Assembly (NCBI RefSeq): GCF_023630705.1
Contig: NZ_JALQEM010000005.1
Coordinates: 62,001 to 126,000 of the forward strand
From: Caballeronia sp. GAFFF1
GTDB taxonomy: Bacteria; Pseudomonadota; Gammaproteobacteria; Burkholderiales; Burkholderiaceae
Reading direction: 5' to 3'
DNA: 64,000 bases
Made by a program: the position numbers and the translations under genes. Within the stretch, counting starts at the first letter, position 1. Every line of letters starts with the position of its first letter. Shown in pieces: positions 1 through 10,091 of this stretch. Under the pieces are notes generated by a model. That model was not told the DNA's origin and searched no databases. It saw only the letters and a program-made list of their open reading frames with translations.

Positions 1-1
1 C

Positions 2-148
2 GACGATGGCGGGGCCGACGAGTACGTTAGACAGCGTGCCGTCTGGAATGGACTGGTTATGAGCATCGCGCAGTATTCGGCGGTCAATCTTGATGATCTC
101 GGTGCGTCGTCAGAACAGTCTACGGCGGTAGGGCGGCTGGGTTCCTGA
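2..148 (+). other. 5'-truncated open frame, possible tail of an unknown gene
   Basis: An open frame enters from the left window edge and ends with TGA at 146-148. It encodes about 48 residues including the stretch RQRAVWNGLVMSIAQYSAVN. I do not recognise a family. It could be the C-terminus of a gene that starts outside the window, or chance. There is no other support for coding. Confidence 0.2.
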
Positions 149-712
149 TGGATCAACTGTTCCATTCCTGAGGCGAAGGTCCTTCGAATCTTTGCCGCGC
201 CTGCCAGCATCATCAGGAATGCGCTCGATTGCCTCGTCCCGATGCGTTCGCTCGTATCGGTATATCGATGACTAATCCGTATTCGAAAGCGGAGTGCGAG
301 CGGTCGCGCTACTGCCGCCCCGTTTGGAGCAGCGCTGAAGCTAGTCATGAGACTGACGGACTCCCGAGAGTCGCGAGCAGGTCTGTAATACCGACTGCTG
401 ATACAGTCGATCAATCTTTCTTATAGGGACGCCACGATTCCTTACGTTCCGCCTTCGAAACGGCCGGTGAATGCGTATTGCTTCGCTGCAAGCAAGCTGT
501 ACTACGCTCGTTGGCACTTGTGCAGCAAGGCTCCGTACCACTATTCGTGCCACCGCGAATTCACACCGGAAGCTTACGATCAGCCATCAGAGCCGAGTAG
601 GACAACGCATCGACCGGACGCTTTGTTTAGGGCGCGATTCAACAAAACGGGACGCGCGCCGTTATCCCATCAATGAAACGGCTATATGAACAAAACCTAA
701 ACGACTTGTAAC
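149..712. other. gene-poor stretch, lower GC
   Basis: No frame here looks like a real gene. The short open frames have mixed composition and no recognisable motif. GC is visibly lower than in the neighbouring genes, especially around 420-700. It may be decayed DNA plus the upstream region of the chemoreceptor gene. I saw no convincing promoter, repeat or RNA gene. Confidence 0.4.
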
Positions 713-718
713 TTGAAA

Positions 719-2434
719 ATGTCATTCGCGAAGAAACTCTGGCTTCCTCTCATCCTTAGCCTCCTCTGCCTCGTCGGCCTTTCCCTTGCAGACGCCTATC
801 ACACGCGTAACCTTCGGATCGAGGAGCGCCAGCTAGACCTGCAGCATGCGTCACAGGTGGTCGACAGCATCGTGAAGGCGTACGCAAGGCGCGTGTCGGC
901 AGGCACTATGACTGCGCAGTCGGCGCAAGCCGAGGCACTCGAGGGCATTCGCCAGGTTCGCTACGGCGCGAGCGGCTATTTCACCGTCTTGGACTACAGC
1001 GGGAAGATACTCACGCACGGCGCGAAACCAGAGATTATCGGTAAGCCGATGCTGGATTTCCGCGATCCCGACGGCGTGTACTTCTACCGCGATGCTATCG
1101 AAACAGCCAAGCGCGACGGCAGCGGCTATGTCCGTTATGCCTTCTCGAAACCCGGCACAGGCGAACTGGTGCCCAAGTTATCGTTCGTGCTGGGTTACCA
1201 ACCGTGGGGCTGGGTCTACATGACCGGCGTGTACATGGATGATATCGACGCCGCGTTTCACGCAACGGTCGCCTGGAGCCTTGCGGCAGTGCTTATCGTG
1301 GCGCTCAGCCTGTGTGTCGTTGTCGCGCTGCTCAACCGGAGCATCCTGCGCTCGCTTGGCGGCGAGCCGGGCGTTGCCGCGGCGCTCGCCAATCAGATCG
1401 CAGACAACAACCTGTCCGTTGCCGTGCAGACCGCCGTTGGTGACGAAGCAAGTCTGATGGCGGCGATGTCGAGGATGCAGAAGCAATTGCTCTTCGCCGT
1501 CAGCACTGTGAAGCAGTCGGCGAACGCGATCGCCAACGCAAGCAGGGAGATCGCCTCGGGAAACACTGATCTCTCGTCGCGCACGGAACAGCAGGCCGCG
1601 TCACTCGAGGAAACGGCCGCAAGCATGGAGGAATTGACCGCGACCGTGCGGCAAAACTCCGAGAACGCCCGACAGGCAAGCGGCTTGGCAGAAAACGCGC
1701 GCAGCGTGGCGGAGGAAGGTGCCGAGATCGTTGGCGACGTCGTCAGCATGATGGCTTCGATCGAGGAAAGCTCCAGCAAGATTGCGGAGATCATCGCGAT
1801 GATCGAAGGCATCGCCTTTCAGACGAACATCCTTGCGCTGAACGCGGCGGTGGAAGCAGCGCGCGCGGGCGAGCAGGGCCGTGGTTTCGCGGTGGTGGCG
1901 AGCGAGGTTCGCAGCCTAGCGCAACGTTCGTCCAGTGCGGCAAAGGACATACGCGCTCTGATCGAAAGCTCGACGAGCCGCGTGCACGTGGGCACTGAAC
2001 TCGTCGCGAAGGCGGGCGAGACGATGCAGAAGATGACGTCCGCGGTGCAGCGCGTGACCGACATTATGGACGAAATCGCGTCCGCTTCGAACGAGCAGAG
2101 CCGCGGGATCGAACAGGTCAATCAAGCCATCAGCGAGATGGACGAGGTCACACAGCAAAACGCTGCGCTCGTCGAACAGGCCGCCGCAGCCGCTGCCTCG
2201 ATGGAGGAACAGGCGGCGCATCTGCGAAGCGCAATGGCCGTCTTCAAGACGTCGGAAACGGATGAGCCGGCGCCGCAACTCATGCCCGCGGCCAGTATCG
2301 AAGAGCGCGGCCGGTCGACGGGGCGCCAGCGCGCCAAGGTAGCAGCGCTTGCGACGCCGCATCATGCAGAAGCCACGGTGGAACCTTCCCGACAGGTCGA
2401 GCCTTCGCGGGCGGGCGACTGGTCCGTCTTCTAA
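719..2434 (+). CDS. methyl-accepting chemotaxis protein, sCache_2 type
   Basis: Inner-membrane chemoreceptor that senses small ligands and signals through CheW/CheA. Residues 8-27 form the first membrane segment. A periplasmic sensor of about 155 residues follows and resembles the single-Cache family (for example [20 protein letters not shown]). A second membrane segment lies near 186-208. The HAMP linker starts with SLGGEPG, followed by the long signalling coiled coil. The conserved hairpin tip is present ([20 protein letters not shown], then [14 protein letters not shown]). The last residues, GDWSVF, resemble the W-x-x-F tether that binds CheR/CheB. An in-frame TTG lies at 713; the ATG at 719 is preferred. 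The ligand cannot be deduced. It sits directly upstream of a cyclic-di-GMP enzyme gene on the same strand. Confidence 0.93.
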   Translation: MSFAKKLWLPLILSLLCLVGLSLADAYHTRNLRIEERQLDLQHASQVVDSIVKAYARRVSAGTMTAQSAQAEALEGIRQVRYGASGYFTVLDYSGKILTHGAKPEIIGKPMLDFRDPDGVYFYRDAIETAKRDGSGYVRYAFSKPGTGELVPKLSFVLGYQPWGWVYMTGVYMDDIDAAFHATVAWSLAAVLIVALSLCVVVALLNRSILRSLGGEPGVAAALANQIADNNLSVAVQTAVGDEASLMAAMSRMQKQLLFAVSTVKQSANAIANASREIASGNTDLSSRTEQQAASLEETAASMEELTATVRQNSENARQASGLAENARSVAEEGAEIVGDVVSMMASIEESSSKIAEIIAMIEGIAFQTNILALNAAVEAARAGEQGRGFAVVASEVRSLAQRSSSAAKDIRALIESSTSRVHVGTELVAKAGETMQKMTSAVQRVTDIMDEIASASNEQSRGIEQVNQAISEMDEVTQQNAALVEQAAAAAASMEEQAAHLRSAMAVFKTSETDEPAPQLMPAASIEERGRSTGRQRAKVAALATPHHAEATVEPSRQVEPSRAGDWSVF

Positions 2435-2525
2435 CAGAGTCTCGCAATGTCGAGGCGCACTGAGCGGGACGGTGCGAACGCGCCTTCACGACGCTAGACC
2501 TCCGGTTGAACCACATCACGATGTC

Positions 2526-4298
2526 ATGACGAAGCATAACGACAAACAAGACTCGCGACGGCGGGACGTGTTTCGTTTCACTGGCGAACATGTCCACGGG
2601 AGCAAAGACGCGGACGGCTTCCACCTGCTGGATCACATCACGGACGGCGTGATGTTGCTGGATCGACAGTGGAGATTTCGCAGCGTCAACGGCACTGCTG
2701 CGCGGCTACTGCAGCTTCCATCGGCGGAACTGATCGGTCGTGGCATCTGGGCGGCCTATCCCGACCTCGTCGGGACAGGCTACGAAAAGGCGTATCGGCA
2801 GGCGGCCGACACCGGGCTGCCTACGACAGTGACCGAGTTCTATGCGCCCCTCGACGCCTGGTTCGAAGCGCGGGCGTTCCCCTGCGAGGACGGCATCACC
2901 GTGCTGGTCCGCGATGTCAGCGAGGCCCGCAGGATGTCGGAGCGCTTGTCGAACCAAGCCGCGCACGACGCGCTCACCGGCCTCATCAACCGGCGGGAAC
3001 TGTTGAACCGACTGAGCGATCTCGTCGATGGACGCATCGCCGATTCCGTCGATCTGCTCTTCATCGACCTGGACCGCTTCAAGGAAATCAATGATTCGGT
3101 CGGCCATGCGGCTGGCGATGAAGTCTTGCGCGTGATCGGCCAGCGCGTGTCGGCGTCGATTGGCGGGCGCGCTCATGCGTCGCGCATCGGCGGCGACGAG
3201 TTCGTGGTCTTTCTCGTTGATGCGCCCGATGGCGAAGCCGAACGCGTCGCGAGAGACATCATCGCGCGCATGCGAGAGCGCATTGACACGCTGTCGGTGC
3301 ACGCTTCGGTCAGTGCGAGCATCGGCCTCGCTCGCTATCCGGTCTCGGCCGGGAACGCGGACGAGTTGCTGCGCAATGCCGACACTGCCATGTATCACGC
3401 GAAGCGCCTGGGCGGCTCGCGTGTATGGTCCTTCGGTCAGGAAGACGCACAGCGTCTCTCGAATCGCCTTCGGCTGCGCGCGGACCTGGAGAACGCCAGC
3501 GCGACAGGCCAGTTCGAACTGCACTACCAGCCCCAGCTGGACCTGGCCACGGGCTGCATGGTCGGAGCAGAAGCGCTTCTGCGATGGAACCATCCCGAGC
3601 TGGGACTTTTGACGCCCGCCGATTTCCTCGATGTACTGCTCGGGTCGCGAGCGCACGAGGCCACCGGGGAGTGGCTGCTCTACTTGGCGTTACGCCAGGC
3701 GGCGCAATGGCAGGCGTCGGACCGCATGCCGTTCAAGGTCGCCGTCAACCTCTCGGCCGCCACGATACAGGACTCCGATCTCGCTGCGCTGGTTTCGAAG
3801 GCCGCCGAGGCTGCCGGCGTGTGCGCTTCAGCGCTCGACATCGAAGTGACGGAGGCGGTCGTCGTGAGCGATTTCGTGGCCGCATCGCGATCGCTTGCGG
3901 CGGTCCGAGATCTCGGCGCGACCGTCTCTCTCGACGACTTCGGCACAGGCTATTCGAGCCTCTCGTATCTTGCCCGACTGCCGGTTGACCGCATCAAGAT
4001 CGATAAGTCGTTCGTGCAGCAGCTCACCGTTGAGGAAACTCGTCTCCAGGGCCGGGCGATGATCGAGGCGATGGTGGCGCTCGCCCGCGCGCTCGGTATG
4101 CAAACGGTCGCTGAAGGCGTCGAAAGCGAGAGGCAACTCGCTCTTGTACGGAAGCTCGGGTGCGATGCCGCGCAAGGATATTTCATCGGCAGGCCCGTTC
4201 CGGCTGCCGCGCTGAACCTCGCTCGCGCACGCAGCTTCGCGCCCGAGCATGCGTCGTCGTCGCGTGCTCCCCGGAGCAGACAAGACCCGCCACGATAA
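2526..4298 (+). CDS. PAS-GGDEF-EAL cyclic-di-GMP protein
   Basis: Probable bifunctional c-di-GMP enzyme of 590 residues. A PAS-like sensor domain spans about 33-138. The GGDEF domain spans about 143-298, with an intact GGDEF motif at residues 222-226. The RxxD inhibitory site is not seen at its usual place before the motif. The EAL domain fills the C-terminal half: EAL at 349-351 in EALLRW, then NLS, EVTE, DDFGTGYSSL and IKIDKSFV. The catalytic residues of both domains appear present, so synthesis, hydrolysis or both are possible. No membrane segment is seen, so it is probably cytoplasmic. The frame stays open upstream to 2349, but that would overlap the chemoreceptor, so the ATG at 2526 is chosen. 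Adjacency to the chemoreceptor suggests motility-related signalling (inference). Confidence 0.92.
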   Translation: MTKHNDKQDSRRRDVFRFTGEHVHGSKDADGFHLLDHITDGVMLLDRQWRFRSVNGTAARLLQLPSAELIGRGIWAAYPDLVGTGYEKAYRQAADTGLPTTVTEFYAPLDAWFEARAFPCEDGITVLVRDVSEARRMSERLSNQAAHDALTGLINRRELLNRLSDLVDGRIADSVDLLFIDLDRFKEINDSVGHAAGDEVLRVIGQRVSASIGGRAHASRIGGDEFVVFLVDAPDGEAERVARDIIARMRERIDTLSVHASVSASIGLARYPVSAGNADELLRNADTAMYHAKRLGGSRVWSFGQEDAQRLSNRLRLRADLENASATGQFELHYQPQLDLATGCMVGAEALLRWNHPELGLLTPADFLDVLLGSRAHEATGEWLLYLALRQAAQWQASDRMPFKVAVNLSAATIQDSDLAALVSKAAEAAGVCASALDIEVTEAVVVSDFVAASRSLAAVRDLGATVSLDDFGTGYSSLSYLARLPVDRIKIDKSFVQQLTVEETRLQGRAMIEAMVALARALGMQTVAEGVESERQLALVRKLGCDAAQGYFIGRPVPAAALNLARARSFAPEHASSSRAPRSRQDPPR

Positions 4299-4401
4299 CC
4301 TCGTTGCTGCACCGAAGTCAGTCTTCAATGGGAACGTCGACGCCTGCCTTCGCTAGACAACAGACCGCTTTTTCTCGTCCATCGCCCCAAAGGGCGAAAA
4401 C

Positions 4402-4431
4402 AAAAAAGCGCCGCGATTCCCACCGCGGCGC
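4402..4431 (-). terminator. rho-independent terminator of the NCS2 permease gene
   Basis: On the minus strand, GCGCCGCG (4431-4424) and CGCGGCGC (4415-4408) form a perfect 8-bp stem with an 8-nt loop, followed directly by six T. It lies 37 bp past the permease stop codon. Confidence 0.85.
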
Positions 4432-4467
4432 CAACCCGTCACAACCCGCAAGCACTTCTTCAAGCCA

Positions 4468-5859
4468 TCACTGTGCTTCCGATGCGCGCGCCGCGCCGTC
4501 GAAATCATGCCCTGCCTGACGAATCTCGCAGCGCGCTTCGCGTTCCTTGCGCACGCCGTTGAACACGATATTGAGCACGACCGCCGACACCGACGCGAGC
4601 AGAATGCCGCTATGAAGAATCGGCTCCAGCGCGTGCGGCAGTTGCGAGAAGAACTTCGGCGCGACCACCGGCACGAGCCCGAGACCGACGCTCACCGCGA
4701 CGATAAACAAGTTGTGGTGATTCTTCACGAAGTCCACTTTCGACAGCACCTTGATGCCGTTCGCCGCGACCATGCCGAACATCACGATGCCCGCGCCGCC
4801 GAGCACGAATGGCGGCACCGAGGCGACCACTTGCGCCATCTTCGGAAAGAGGCCGAGCACGACCAGAATCACGCCGCCCGTCGCGCAGACGAAGCGGCTC
4901 TTCACGCCCGTCACGCCGATCAGCCCGACGTTCTGCGAAAACGACGTATGCGGAAACGAGTTGAACACGCCGCCGATCAGCGTGCCGAGTCCATCGACGC
5001 GCAAGCCGCGCACGAGCGCCTTCTGATCGACCGGGCGCTCGACGAGATCGCCGACCGCGAGGAACATGCCTGTCGATTCGATGAACGTCACGAACATGAC
5101 GATGACCATCGTCGCGACGGAGAGCGCATCGAAGTGCGGCATGCCGAAGTGGAAGGGCAGCACGATGCCGACCCACGGCGCATGCGCGACGCCATCCATG
5201 TTGACGCGTCCGAGCATCGCGGCGATCACGAAGCCCGCCACGATGCCGAGCAGCACCGAGATATTCGCGACGAAGCCGCGCGCGAACTTGTTGATGAGCA
5301 GAATGAGCGAGAGCACGACGAGCGACAGCAGCAGATACACCGGATTGCCGTAATCGGGATTGCCGACGCCGCCCGCCGCCCAGTTGATGCCGACGCCCAT
5401 CAGCGACAAGCCGATCACCGCGATCATCGTGCCGACCACTACCGGCGGAAAGAACCGCAACAGCTTGCCGATCATCGGCGCGAGAAAGATGCCGATGACG
5501 CCGGCCGCGATGGTCGCGCCGAAGACATCGAGAATGCCGAGCGACGGATTCGTGCCGATGGCGACCATCGGTCCGACCGCCGCGAACGTGCAGCCCATGA
5601 TGACCGGCAGGCGGATGCCGAAGATCCACAGGCCGAGCGTTTGAATGAGCGTGGCGACGCCGCATGAGAACAGGTCCGCGCTGATGAGGAACGCGACCTG
5701 ATCCTTCGACAGATGCATGGCCGCGCCGAGGATCAGCGGCACCGCGACGGCGCCCGCGTACATCACGAGGACGTGCTGTATGCCGAGCGTGAGCAACTGG
5801 CCGGTCGGCAGCCGTTCGTCGCACGGATGAACCTTCGGGTGGCTCGTGCTCGATGCCAT
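4468..5859 (-). CDS. nucleobase:cation symporter-2 (xanthine/urate permease type)
   Basis: Inner-membrane proton-driven purine transporter of the NCS2 (NAT) family, 463 residues with about 12-14 hydrophobic segments. The family signature QN-x-G-x4-T is present as QNVGLIGVTG within FSQNVGLIGVTGVKSR. The Gln-Asn start of that motif fits xanthine or urate carriers better than uracil carriers, which usually have Glu. The ATG at 5859 is preceded on the minus strand by AAGGAGA at a good distance. The frame remains open upstream but has no good start there. No purine-degradation gene lies beside it, so the exact substrate is inferred from family only. It ends before a strong terminator and appears to be a single-gene transcript. 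Confidence 0.9.
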   Translation of the reverse strand: MASSTSHPKVHPCDERLPTGQLLTLGIQHVLVMYAGAVAVPLILGAAMHLSKDQVAFLISADLFSCGVATLIQTLGLWIFGIRLPVIMGCTFAAVGPMVAIGTNPSLGILDVFGATIAAGVIGIFLAPMIGKLLRFFPPVVVGTMIAVIGLSLMGVGINWAAGGVGNPDYGNPVYLLLSLVVLSLILLINKFARGFVANISVLLGIVAGFVIAAMLGRVNMDGVAHAPWVGIVLPFHFGMPHFDALSVATMVIVMFVTFIESTGMFLAVGDLVERPVDQKALVRGLRVDGLGTLIGGVFNSFPHTSFSQNVGLIGVTGVKSRFVCATGGVILVVLGLFPKMAQVVASVPPFVLGGAGIVMFGMVAANGIKVLSKVDFVKNHHNLFIVAVSVGLGLVPVVAPKFFSQLPHALEPILHSGILLASVSAVVLNIVFNGVRKEREARCEIRQAGHDFDGAARASEAQ

Positions 5860-6203
5860 ATGTGTCTCCTTGATTGCCTTTCCATTTGAATGGCCTCCAA
5901 GGTAAGTGCGACAAAAAGCGCGAACAAGACCACGCGGCGCTATACGTCGCGTTCGCGGGGCGATATGGAAACGGCGCGACGAGCGGAGCCGAACCGCGCG
6001 CAGGCCCTTGCTGCAAGGGACTTGACGCATCGCGACGGATTTCTGTCGGCTGATGCAAGGCCGCCTGAAGGGGCGCGTCGTTATGATGTTCATCACGGCG
6101 CGCGTATAGTCCGTTTTTCGTTCATCGTGTGCGGCGGCGGGGTTAACCCGCGTCATTCCGCGCTTTCCGCGTTTTCCCTAACGTCTTTTCGAGCGGCTCA
6201 TCT
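5860..6203. other. divergent intergenic region
   Basis: This 344-bp stretch separates the leftward permease gene from the rightward kinase gene and must hold both promoters. A TATAGT box at about 6107-6112 could be a -10 element for the kinase, but its -35 is poor. No riboswitch-like fold or repeat could be supported by eye. Confidence 0.3.
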
Positions 6204-7625
6204 ATGCGTTTTCTCGGCATCGATCTCGGCACGGGTTCCGTGAAACTGGCTATCGTCGACGAACATGCGCGCGAAGTCGCGGCGTCGAGCGCGGCGTATG
6301 CGGTGACGAGCGCGCAGCCGGGCTGGGCCGAGACATCCGCCGATGCGTGGTCTGCAGCTGTCGTCGACGCCGCCTCTCGCCTGCCCGCGCACGAACGCGA
6401 AGCCGTGAGCGCGATCGGCTTCTCCGGGCAGATGCACGGCGTGGTGCCGACCGCCGCCGATGGCCGCGCGTTGCGCCTCGCGATGCTCTGGCCGGACACG
6501 CGCGCCCGCGGGCTGCTCGACGCGTGGCCGGAGCCGCAGCCGAACCCGGTCGCGCCGGGCATGGCCGGGCCGCTCCTGCGCTGGCTCGTGACGCACGAAC
6601 CCGCGCTCGCCGCCGACATGCGCTGGGCCTTGCAGCCGAAGGACTGGCTGCGCGCGAGGCTCGGCGGCGCGTTCGTGACCGATCCGTCGGACGCGTGCGC
6701 GACCGCCCTCGCCGCGCCGTCGGGCGAATGGGACGCGGCGCTCATCGAGAGGCTCGGCTTGTCGCGCGCGTGGTTCGCGCCGCTCGCGGCATCGGATTCA
6801 CAGGCTGGTGCGTTGTCCGCAGAGGCGGCGTCGGCGCTCGGCCTGCGCGCGGGCATTCCGATGGCCGTCGGCGCAGGCGATACGCCCTGCGCCGCGCTCG
6901 GCAGCGGCCTGATCGGGGATGGCGACGCGCTGCTCACCACGGGCAGCGGCGGGCAGATCGTCGTGATGAGCGATGAAGCGCCGTCGCCGGTGCGCGGACT
7001 CCACACGTATCGCGGCGCGGCCAGCACCGGCGCGCGCTGGTACCGCATGGCGGCGATGCAGAACGTGGGCGTCGCGCTGGAGACGGTGCGCGGGTGGCTC
7101 GGCTATGCAGCGTGGCCCGCTGCTTACGAGGACGCATTCGCATCGGATGCGAGCGCGTCCGTGAGTTTCCTGCCGTACCTGAGCGGCGAGCGTTCTCCGT
7201 GGATGAATCCTGCGGCGCGCGGCGGCTGGCTCGGCCTCGGCCTTAACGACACGCGTGGGACGATGATGCGCGCGGCGTTCGAAGGCGTGGCATTCGCATT
7301 GCGGGCGGGACTCGACGCGATCCGAGCGAGCGGCACGCCGTTGTCGTCGATGCGTCTTGCGGGAGGCGGCTCCATCGACGCGCGCTGGCGTCAACTGCTC
7401 GCCGATGCGCTCGATGTCGAACTGCACGCCTGCGATTGCCCGAACGCGGCGGCGCGCGGCGCGGCAATCATCGGCGGCATGGCGGCGGGGCATTGGCGCG
7501 CCGATGAACTGGCATCGCTGGTGCCCGCGAGCACGCGCGTCGCGAGCCCGCAAGGCCATGACGCGCTCGACGAAAGGCACGCGCGTTTCATCGCTCTCTA
7601 CGAGCGCGTCGAAGACTGGTTCTGA
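6204..7625 (+). CDS. FGGY-family kinase, xylulokinase-like
   Basis: Cytoplasmic sugar kinase of 473 residues that probably phosphorylates D-xylulose or a related ketose with ATP. The N-terminal phosphate-binding loop reads GIDLGTGSVK. The xylulokinase-type GFSGQMHG motif follows near residue 72. The catalytic-base region AGDTPCAALGSG sits near 230, and FLPYLSGERSPWMNP lies in the C-terminal domain. It is one of three FGGY kinases in the window and differs clearly from the xylB at 22332. The AGE-family isomerase gene starts 96 bp downstream on the same strand, so the pair may form a short pathway from an aldose to a ketose phosphate. The ATG at 6204 begins directly at the conserved domain. Confidence 0.88.
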   Translation: MRFLGIDLGTGSVKLAIVDEHAREVAASSAAYAVTSAQPGWAETSADAWSAAVVDAASRLPAHEREAVSAIGFSGQMHGVVPTAADGRALRLAMLWPDTRARGLLDAWPEPQPNPVAPGMAGPLLRWLVTHEPALAADMRWALQPKDWLRARLGGAFVTDPSDACATALAAPSGEWDAALIERLGLSRAWFAPLAASDSQAGALSAEAASALGLRAGIPMAVGAGDTPCAALGSGLIGDGDALLTTGSGGQIVVMSDEAPSPVRGLHTYRGAASTGARWYRMAAMQNVGVALETVRGWLGYAAWPAAYEDAFASDASASVSFLPYLSGERSPWMNPAARGGWLGLGLNDTRGTMMRAAFEGVAFALRAGLDAIRASGTPLSSMRLAGGGSIDARWRQLLADALDVELHACDCPNAAARGAAIIGGMAAGHWRADELASLVPASTRVASPQGHDALDERHARFIALYERVEDWF

Positions 7626-7721
7626 CGTCTTGCGCGCGAGCCCTTAAACTGACGTGCGATTCACATCGGCTTCAGGCAAGGGCCGCGCCGTCGGCCCATC
7701 ACAACATCAACGACATCCGCT

Positions 7722-8936
7722 ATGTCCGCATCCGTCACGCCGCAACCCGACTTCCGCTCGCGCCAGTTCCTGCTGGATCACGCTCTGCGCACGATGATCT
7801 TCTATCACCCGCACTGCATGGACCCCGCAGGCGGCTTCTATCACTTCTACAAGAACGACGGCACGATCTACGACCGCAAGTCTCGTCATCTCGTGTCGAG
7901 CACGCGCTTCGTCTTCAACTATGCGATGGCATACAAGCACTACGGCCTCGACGAATATCGCGGCGGCGTGCGGCACGGCATCGACTATTTGCGCGAGGTT
8001 CATCGCAATCCGGAAACGGGCGGCTATGCGTGGACGCTCAACGGCCGCGAAGTGACCGATGCGACCAACCATTGCTACGGTCTCGCGTTTGTCGTGCTCG
8101 CGTATGCGAAGGCGGTGGAAGCGGGCTTCGACGAGGCGCGCGCCTATCTCGACGAAACGTGGAACCTGATGGAAACGCACTTCTGGGACGCGCCGCACGG
8201 CCTGTATAAAGACGAAGCGAGCGCGGACTGGAAGGTGTCGGATTATCGCGGGCAGAACGCGAACATGCACGCATGCGAGGCGTTTCTCGCCGCGTTCGAG
8301 GCGACCGGCGAGACGCGCTATCTGGACCGCGCGGCGCTTCTGGCCGACAACATGGTGAACCGGCAGGCCGCGCTCGCGGGCGGGCTCGTGTGGGAGCACT
8401 ACAAGCCGGACTGGTCGATCGACTGGGATTACAACAAGGGCGATCGCAGCAACATCTTTCGTCCGTGGGGCTTTCAGCCGGGGCATCAGACCGAATGGGC
8501 GAAGCTGCTGCTGATTCTCGACCGGCATCGGCCAGAAGCGTGGCATGCGCGACGCGCGCGCGAACTCTTCGACCACGCGCTCGAACTGTCGTGGGATCAC
8601 GAGCACGGCGGCATGGTCTACGGCTTCGATCCGGACGGCAAGTTCTACGACGAAGACAAGTACTTCTGGGTGCAGGCGGAATCGCTCGCGGCGGCGGCGC
8701 TGCTCGCCGAACGCGCGGATCGCGATGGCGACCAGTCGGCCGCCGCGCGCTACTGGAGCGATTACGACCGCTTGTGGGCCTATAGCTGGGCGCATTTCGT
8801 CGATCATCACTACGGCGCGTGGTATCGCATTCTGACGCGCGACAACCGCCAGTACAGCGACGAAAAAAGCCCCGCCGGCAAGACCGACTATCACACGATG
8901 GGCGCATGTTACGAAGTCCTGAACGTCGTCCGCTGA
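7722..8936 (+). CDS. AGE-family aldose-ketose isomerase (mannose/lyxose isomerase-like)
   Basis: Member of the N-acylglucosamine 2-epimerase superfamily, 404 residues, with the (alpha/alpha)6 barrel pattern. Family-like segments include [42 protein letters not shown] and [12 protein letters not shown]. The conserved histidines of the active-site cleft (in NMHACEA, PGHQTEW and WDHEHGG) appear present. Enzymes of this subgroup interconvert D-mannose and D-fructose, and several also act on D-lyxose to give D-xylulose. No N-acetyl sugar genes are nearby, so a simple-sugar isomerase is more likely than an epimerase of sialic acid metabolism (inference). It follows a xylulokinase-like gene and precedes frmA by 34 bp, although the frmA pathway is unrelated. 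Confidence 0.85.
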   Translation: MSASVTPQPDFRSRQFLLDHALRTMIFYHPHCMDPAGGFYHFYKNDGTIYDRKSRHLVSSTRFVFNYAMAYKHYGLDEYRGGVRHGIDYLREVHRNPETGGYAWTLNGREVTDATNHCYGLAFVVLAYAKAVEAGFDEARAYLDETWNLMETHFWDAPHGLYKDEASADWKVSDYRGQNANMHACEAFLAAFEATGETRYLDRAALLADNMVNRQAALAGGLVWEHYKPDWSIDWDYNKGDRSNIFRPWGFQPGHQTEWAKLLLILDRHRPEAWHARRARELFDHALELSWDHEHGGMVYGFDPDGKFYDEDKYFWVQAESLAAAALLAERADRDGDQSAAARYWSDYDRLWAYSWAHFVDHHYGAWYRILTRDNRQYSDEKSPAGKTDYHTMGACYEVLNVVR

Positions 8937-8970
8937 ACGAAACATTGCCATTGAAACGAGGAACCGAACG

Positions 8971-10077
8971 ATGAAGACAAAAGCCGCAATCGCATGGAAA
9001 GCAGGGCAGCCGCTCACCATCGAGGAAGTCGATCTCGAAGGGCCGCGCGCCGGCGAAGTGCTGATCGAAGTGAAGGCGACGGGCATTTGCCATACCGACT
9101 ACTACACGCTTTCGGGCGCGGACCCGGAAGGCATCTTCCCGGCGATTCTCGGCCACGAGGGCGCAGGCGTGATCGTGGACGTGGGACCGGGCGTCGGCAC
9201 CGTGAAGAAGGGCGATCACGTCATTCCGCTCTACACGCCGGAATGCCGCCAGTGCAAGTTCTGCCTCTCGCGCAAAACGAACCTCTGTCAGGCGATCCGC
9301 GCGACGCAAGGCAAGGGCCTGATGCCCGATGCGACTTCGCGCTTCTCGCTCGACGGCAAGCCGCTCTTTCACTACATGGGCACGTCCACGTTTTCGAACT
9401 ACATCGTGGTGCCGGAGATTGCAGTGGCGAAAGTGCGCGAGGACGCGCCGTTCGACAAGATCTGCTATATCGGCTGCGGCGTGACCACAGGCGTCGGCGC
9501 GGTCGTGTATTCGGCTAAGGTCGAAGCCGGCGCGAACGTGGTCGTGTTCGGGCTTGGCGGCATCGGCCTGAACGTGATTCAGGGCGCGAAGATGGTCGGC
9601 GCGGACAAGATCATCGGCGTCGATATCAATCCGGGCCGCGTCGAGTTGGCGAAGAAGTTCGGCATGACGCACTTCATCAACCCGAACGAAGTGGAGAACG
9701 TGGTCGATCGCATCGTGCAATTGACCGATGGCGGCGCGGACTATTCGTTCGAATGCGTCGGCAACGTGAAGCTGATGCGTCAGGCGCTCGAATGCACGCA
9801 CAAGGGCTGGGGACAATCGTTCATCATCGGCGTGGCGGCGGCGGGCGAGGAAATCAGCACGCGGCCGTTCCAGCTTGTCACGGGCCGCGAGTGGAAGGGC
9901 TCCGCCTTCGGCGGCGCGCGCGGCCGCACCGACGTGCCGAAGATCGTCGACTGGTACATGGAAGGCAAGATCAATATCGACGATCTCATCACGCATCATC
10001 TGAAGCTCGATCAGATCAACGACGGCTTCGACCTGATGAAGAAGGGCGAGTCGATCCGCTCCGTCGTCATCTATTGA
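8971..10077 (+). CDS. frmA: S-(hydroxymethyl)glutathione dehydrogenase (class III ADH)
   Basis: Oxidises S-hydroxymethylglutathione, formed spontaneously from formaldehyde and glutathione, to S-formylglutathione with NAD+. The protein has 368 residues, the normal length for class III alcohol dehydrogenases. The catalytic zinc region is [12 protein letters not shown] followed by GHEGAG. The structural zinc site has four cysteines in [16 protein letters not shown]. The Rossmann motif is GLGGIGLNV. The C-terminus, [13 protein letters not shown], is characteristic. A GAGGAA ribosome-binding site precedes the ATG. The next gene, 14 bp downstream, encodes the enzyme for the following step, so the two form a formaldehyde-detoxification pair. 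No FrmR-type regulator is seen beside them. Confidence 0.96.
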   Translation: MKTKAAIAWKAGQPLTIEEVDLEGPRAGEVLIEVKATGICHTDYYTLSGADPEGIFPAILGHEGAGVIVDVGPGVGTVKKGDHVIPLYTPECRQCKFCLSRKTNLCQAIRATQGKGLMPDATSRFSLDGKPLFHYMGTSTFSNYIVVPEIAVAKVREDAPFDKICYIGCGVTTGVGAVVYSAKVEAGANVVVFGLGGIGLNVIQGAKMVGADKIIGVDINPGRVELAKKFGMTHFINPNEVENVVDRIVQLTDGGADYSFECVGNVKLMRQALECTHKGWGQSFIIGVAAAGEEISTRPFQLVTGREWKGSAFGGARGRTDVPKIVDWYMEGKINIDDLITHHLKLDQINDGFDLMKKGESIRSVVIY

Positions 10078-10091
10078 GCGCGGAGGACGCC

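Noticed and set aside
4391..4401. Second small stem next to the NCS2 terminator (TCGCCC / GGGCGA)
   Set aside because: It is only 6 bp and has no T run on either strand; the main terminator beside it explains the region.
4507..5667. Plus-strand frame opposite the NCS2 permease
   Set aside because: The highly charged His/Glu/Arg/Asp protein is the expected complement of a hydrophobic membrane-protein gene.
5860..6203. Purine riboswitch upstream of the NCS2 permease
   Set aside because: I could not identify a conserved riboswitch core or a convincing set of helices by eye; a covariance search would be needed.
8038..9999. Long minus-strand frame opposite the AGE isomerase and frmA genes
   Set aside because: It is antisense to two well-supported genes. 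Its Arg/His/Ala-rich composition is typical of shadow frames in high-GC DNA.
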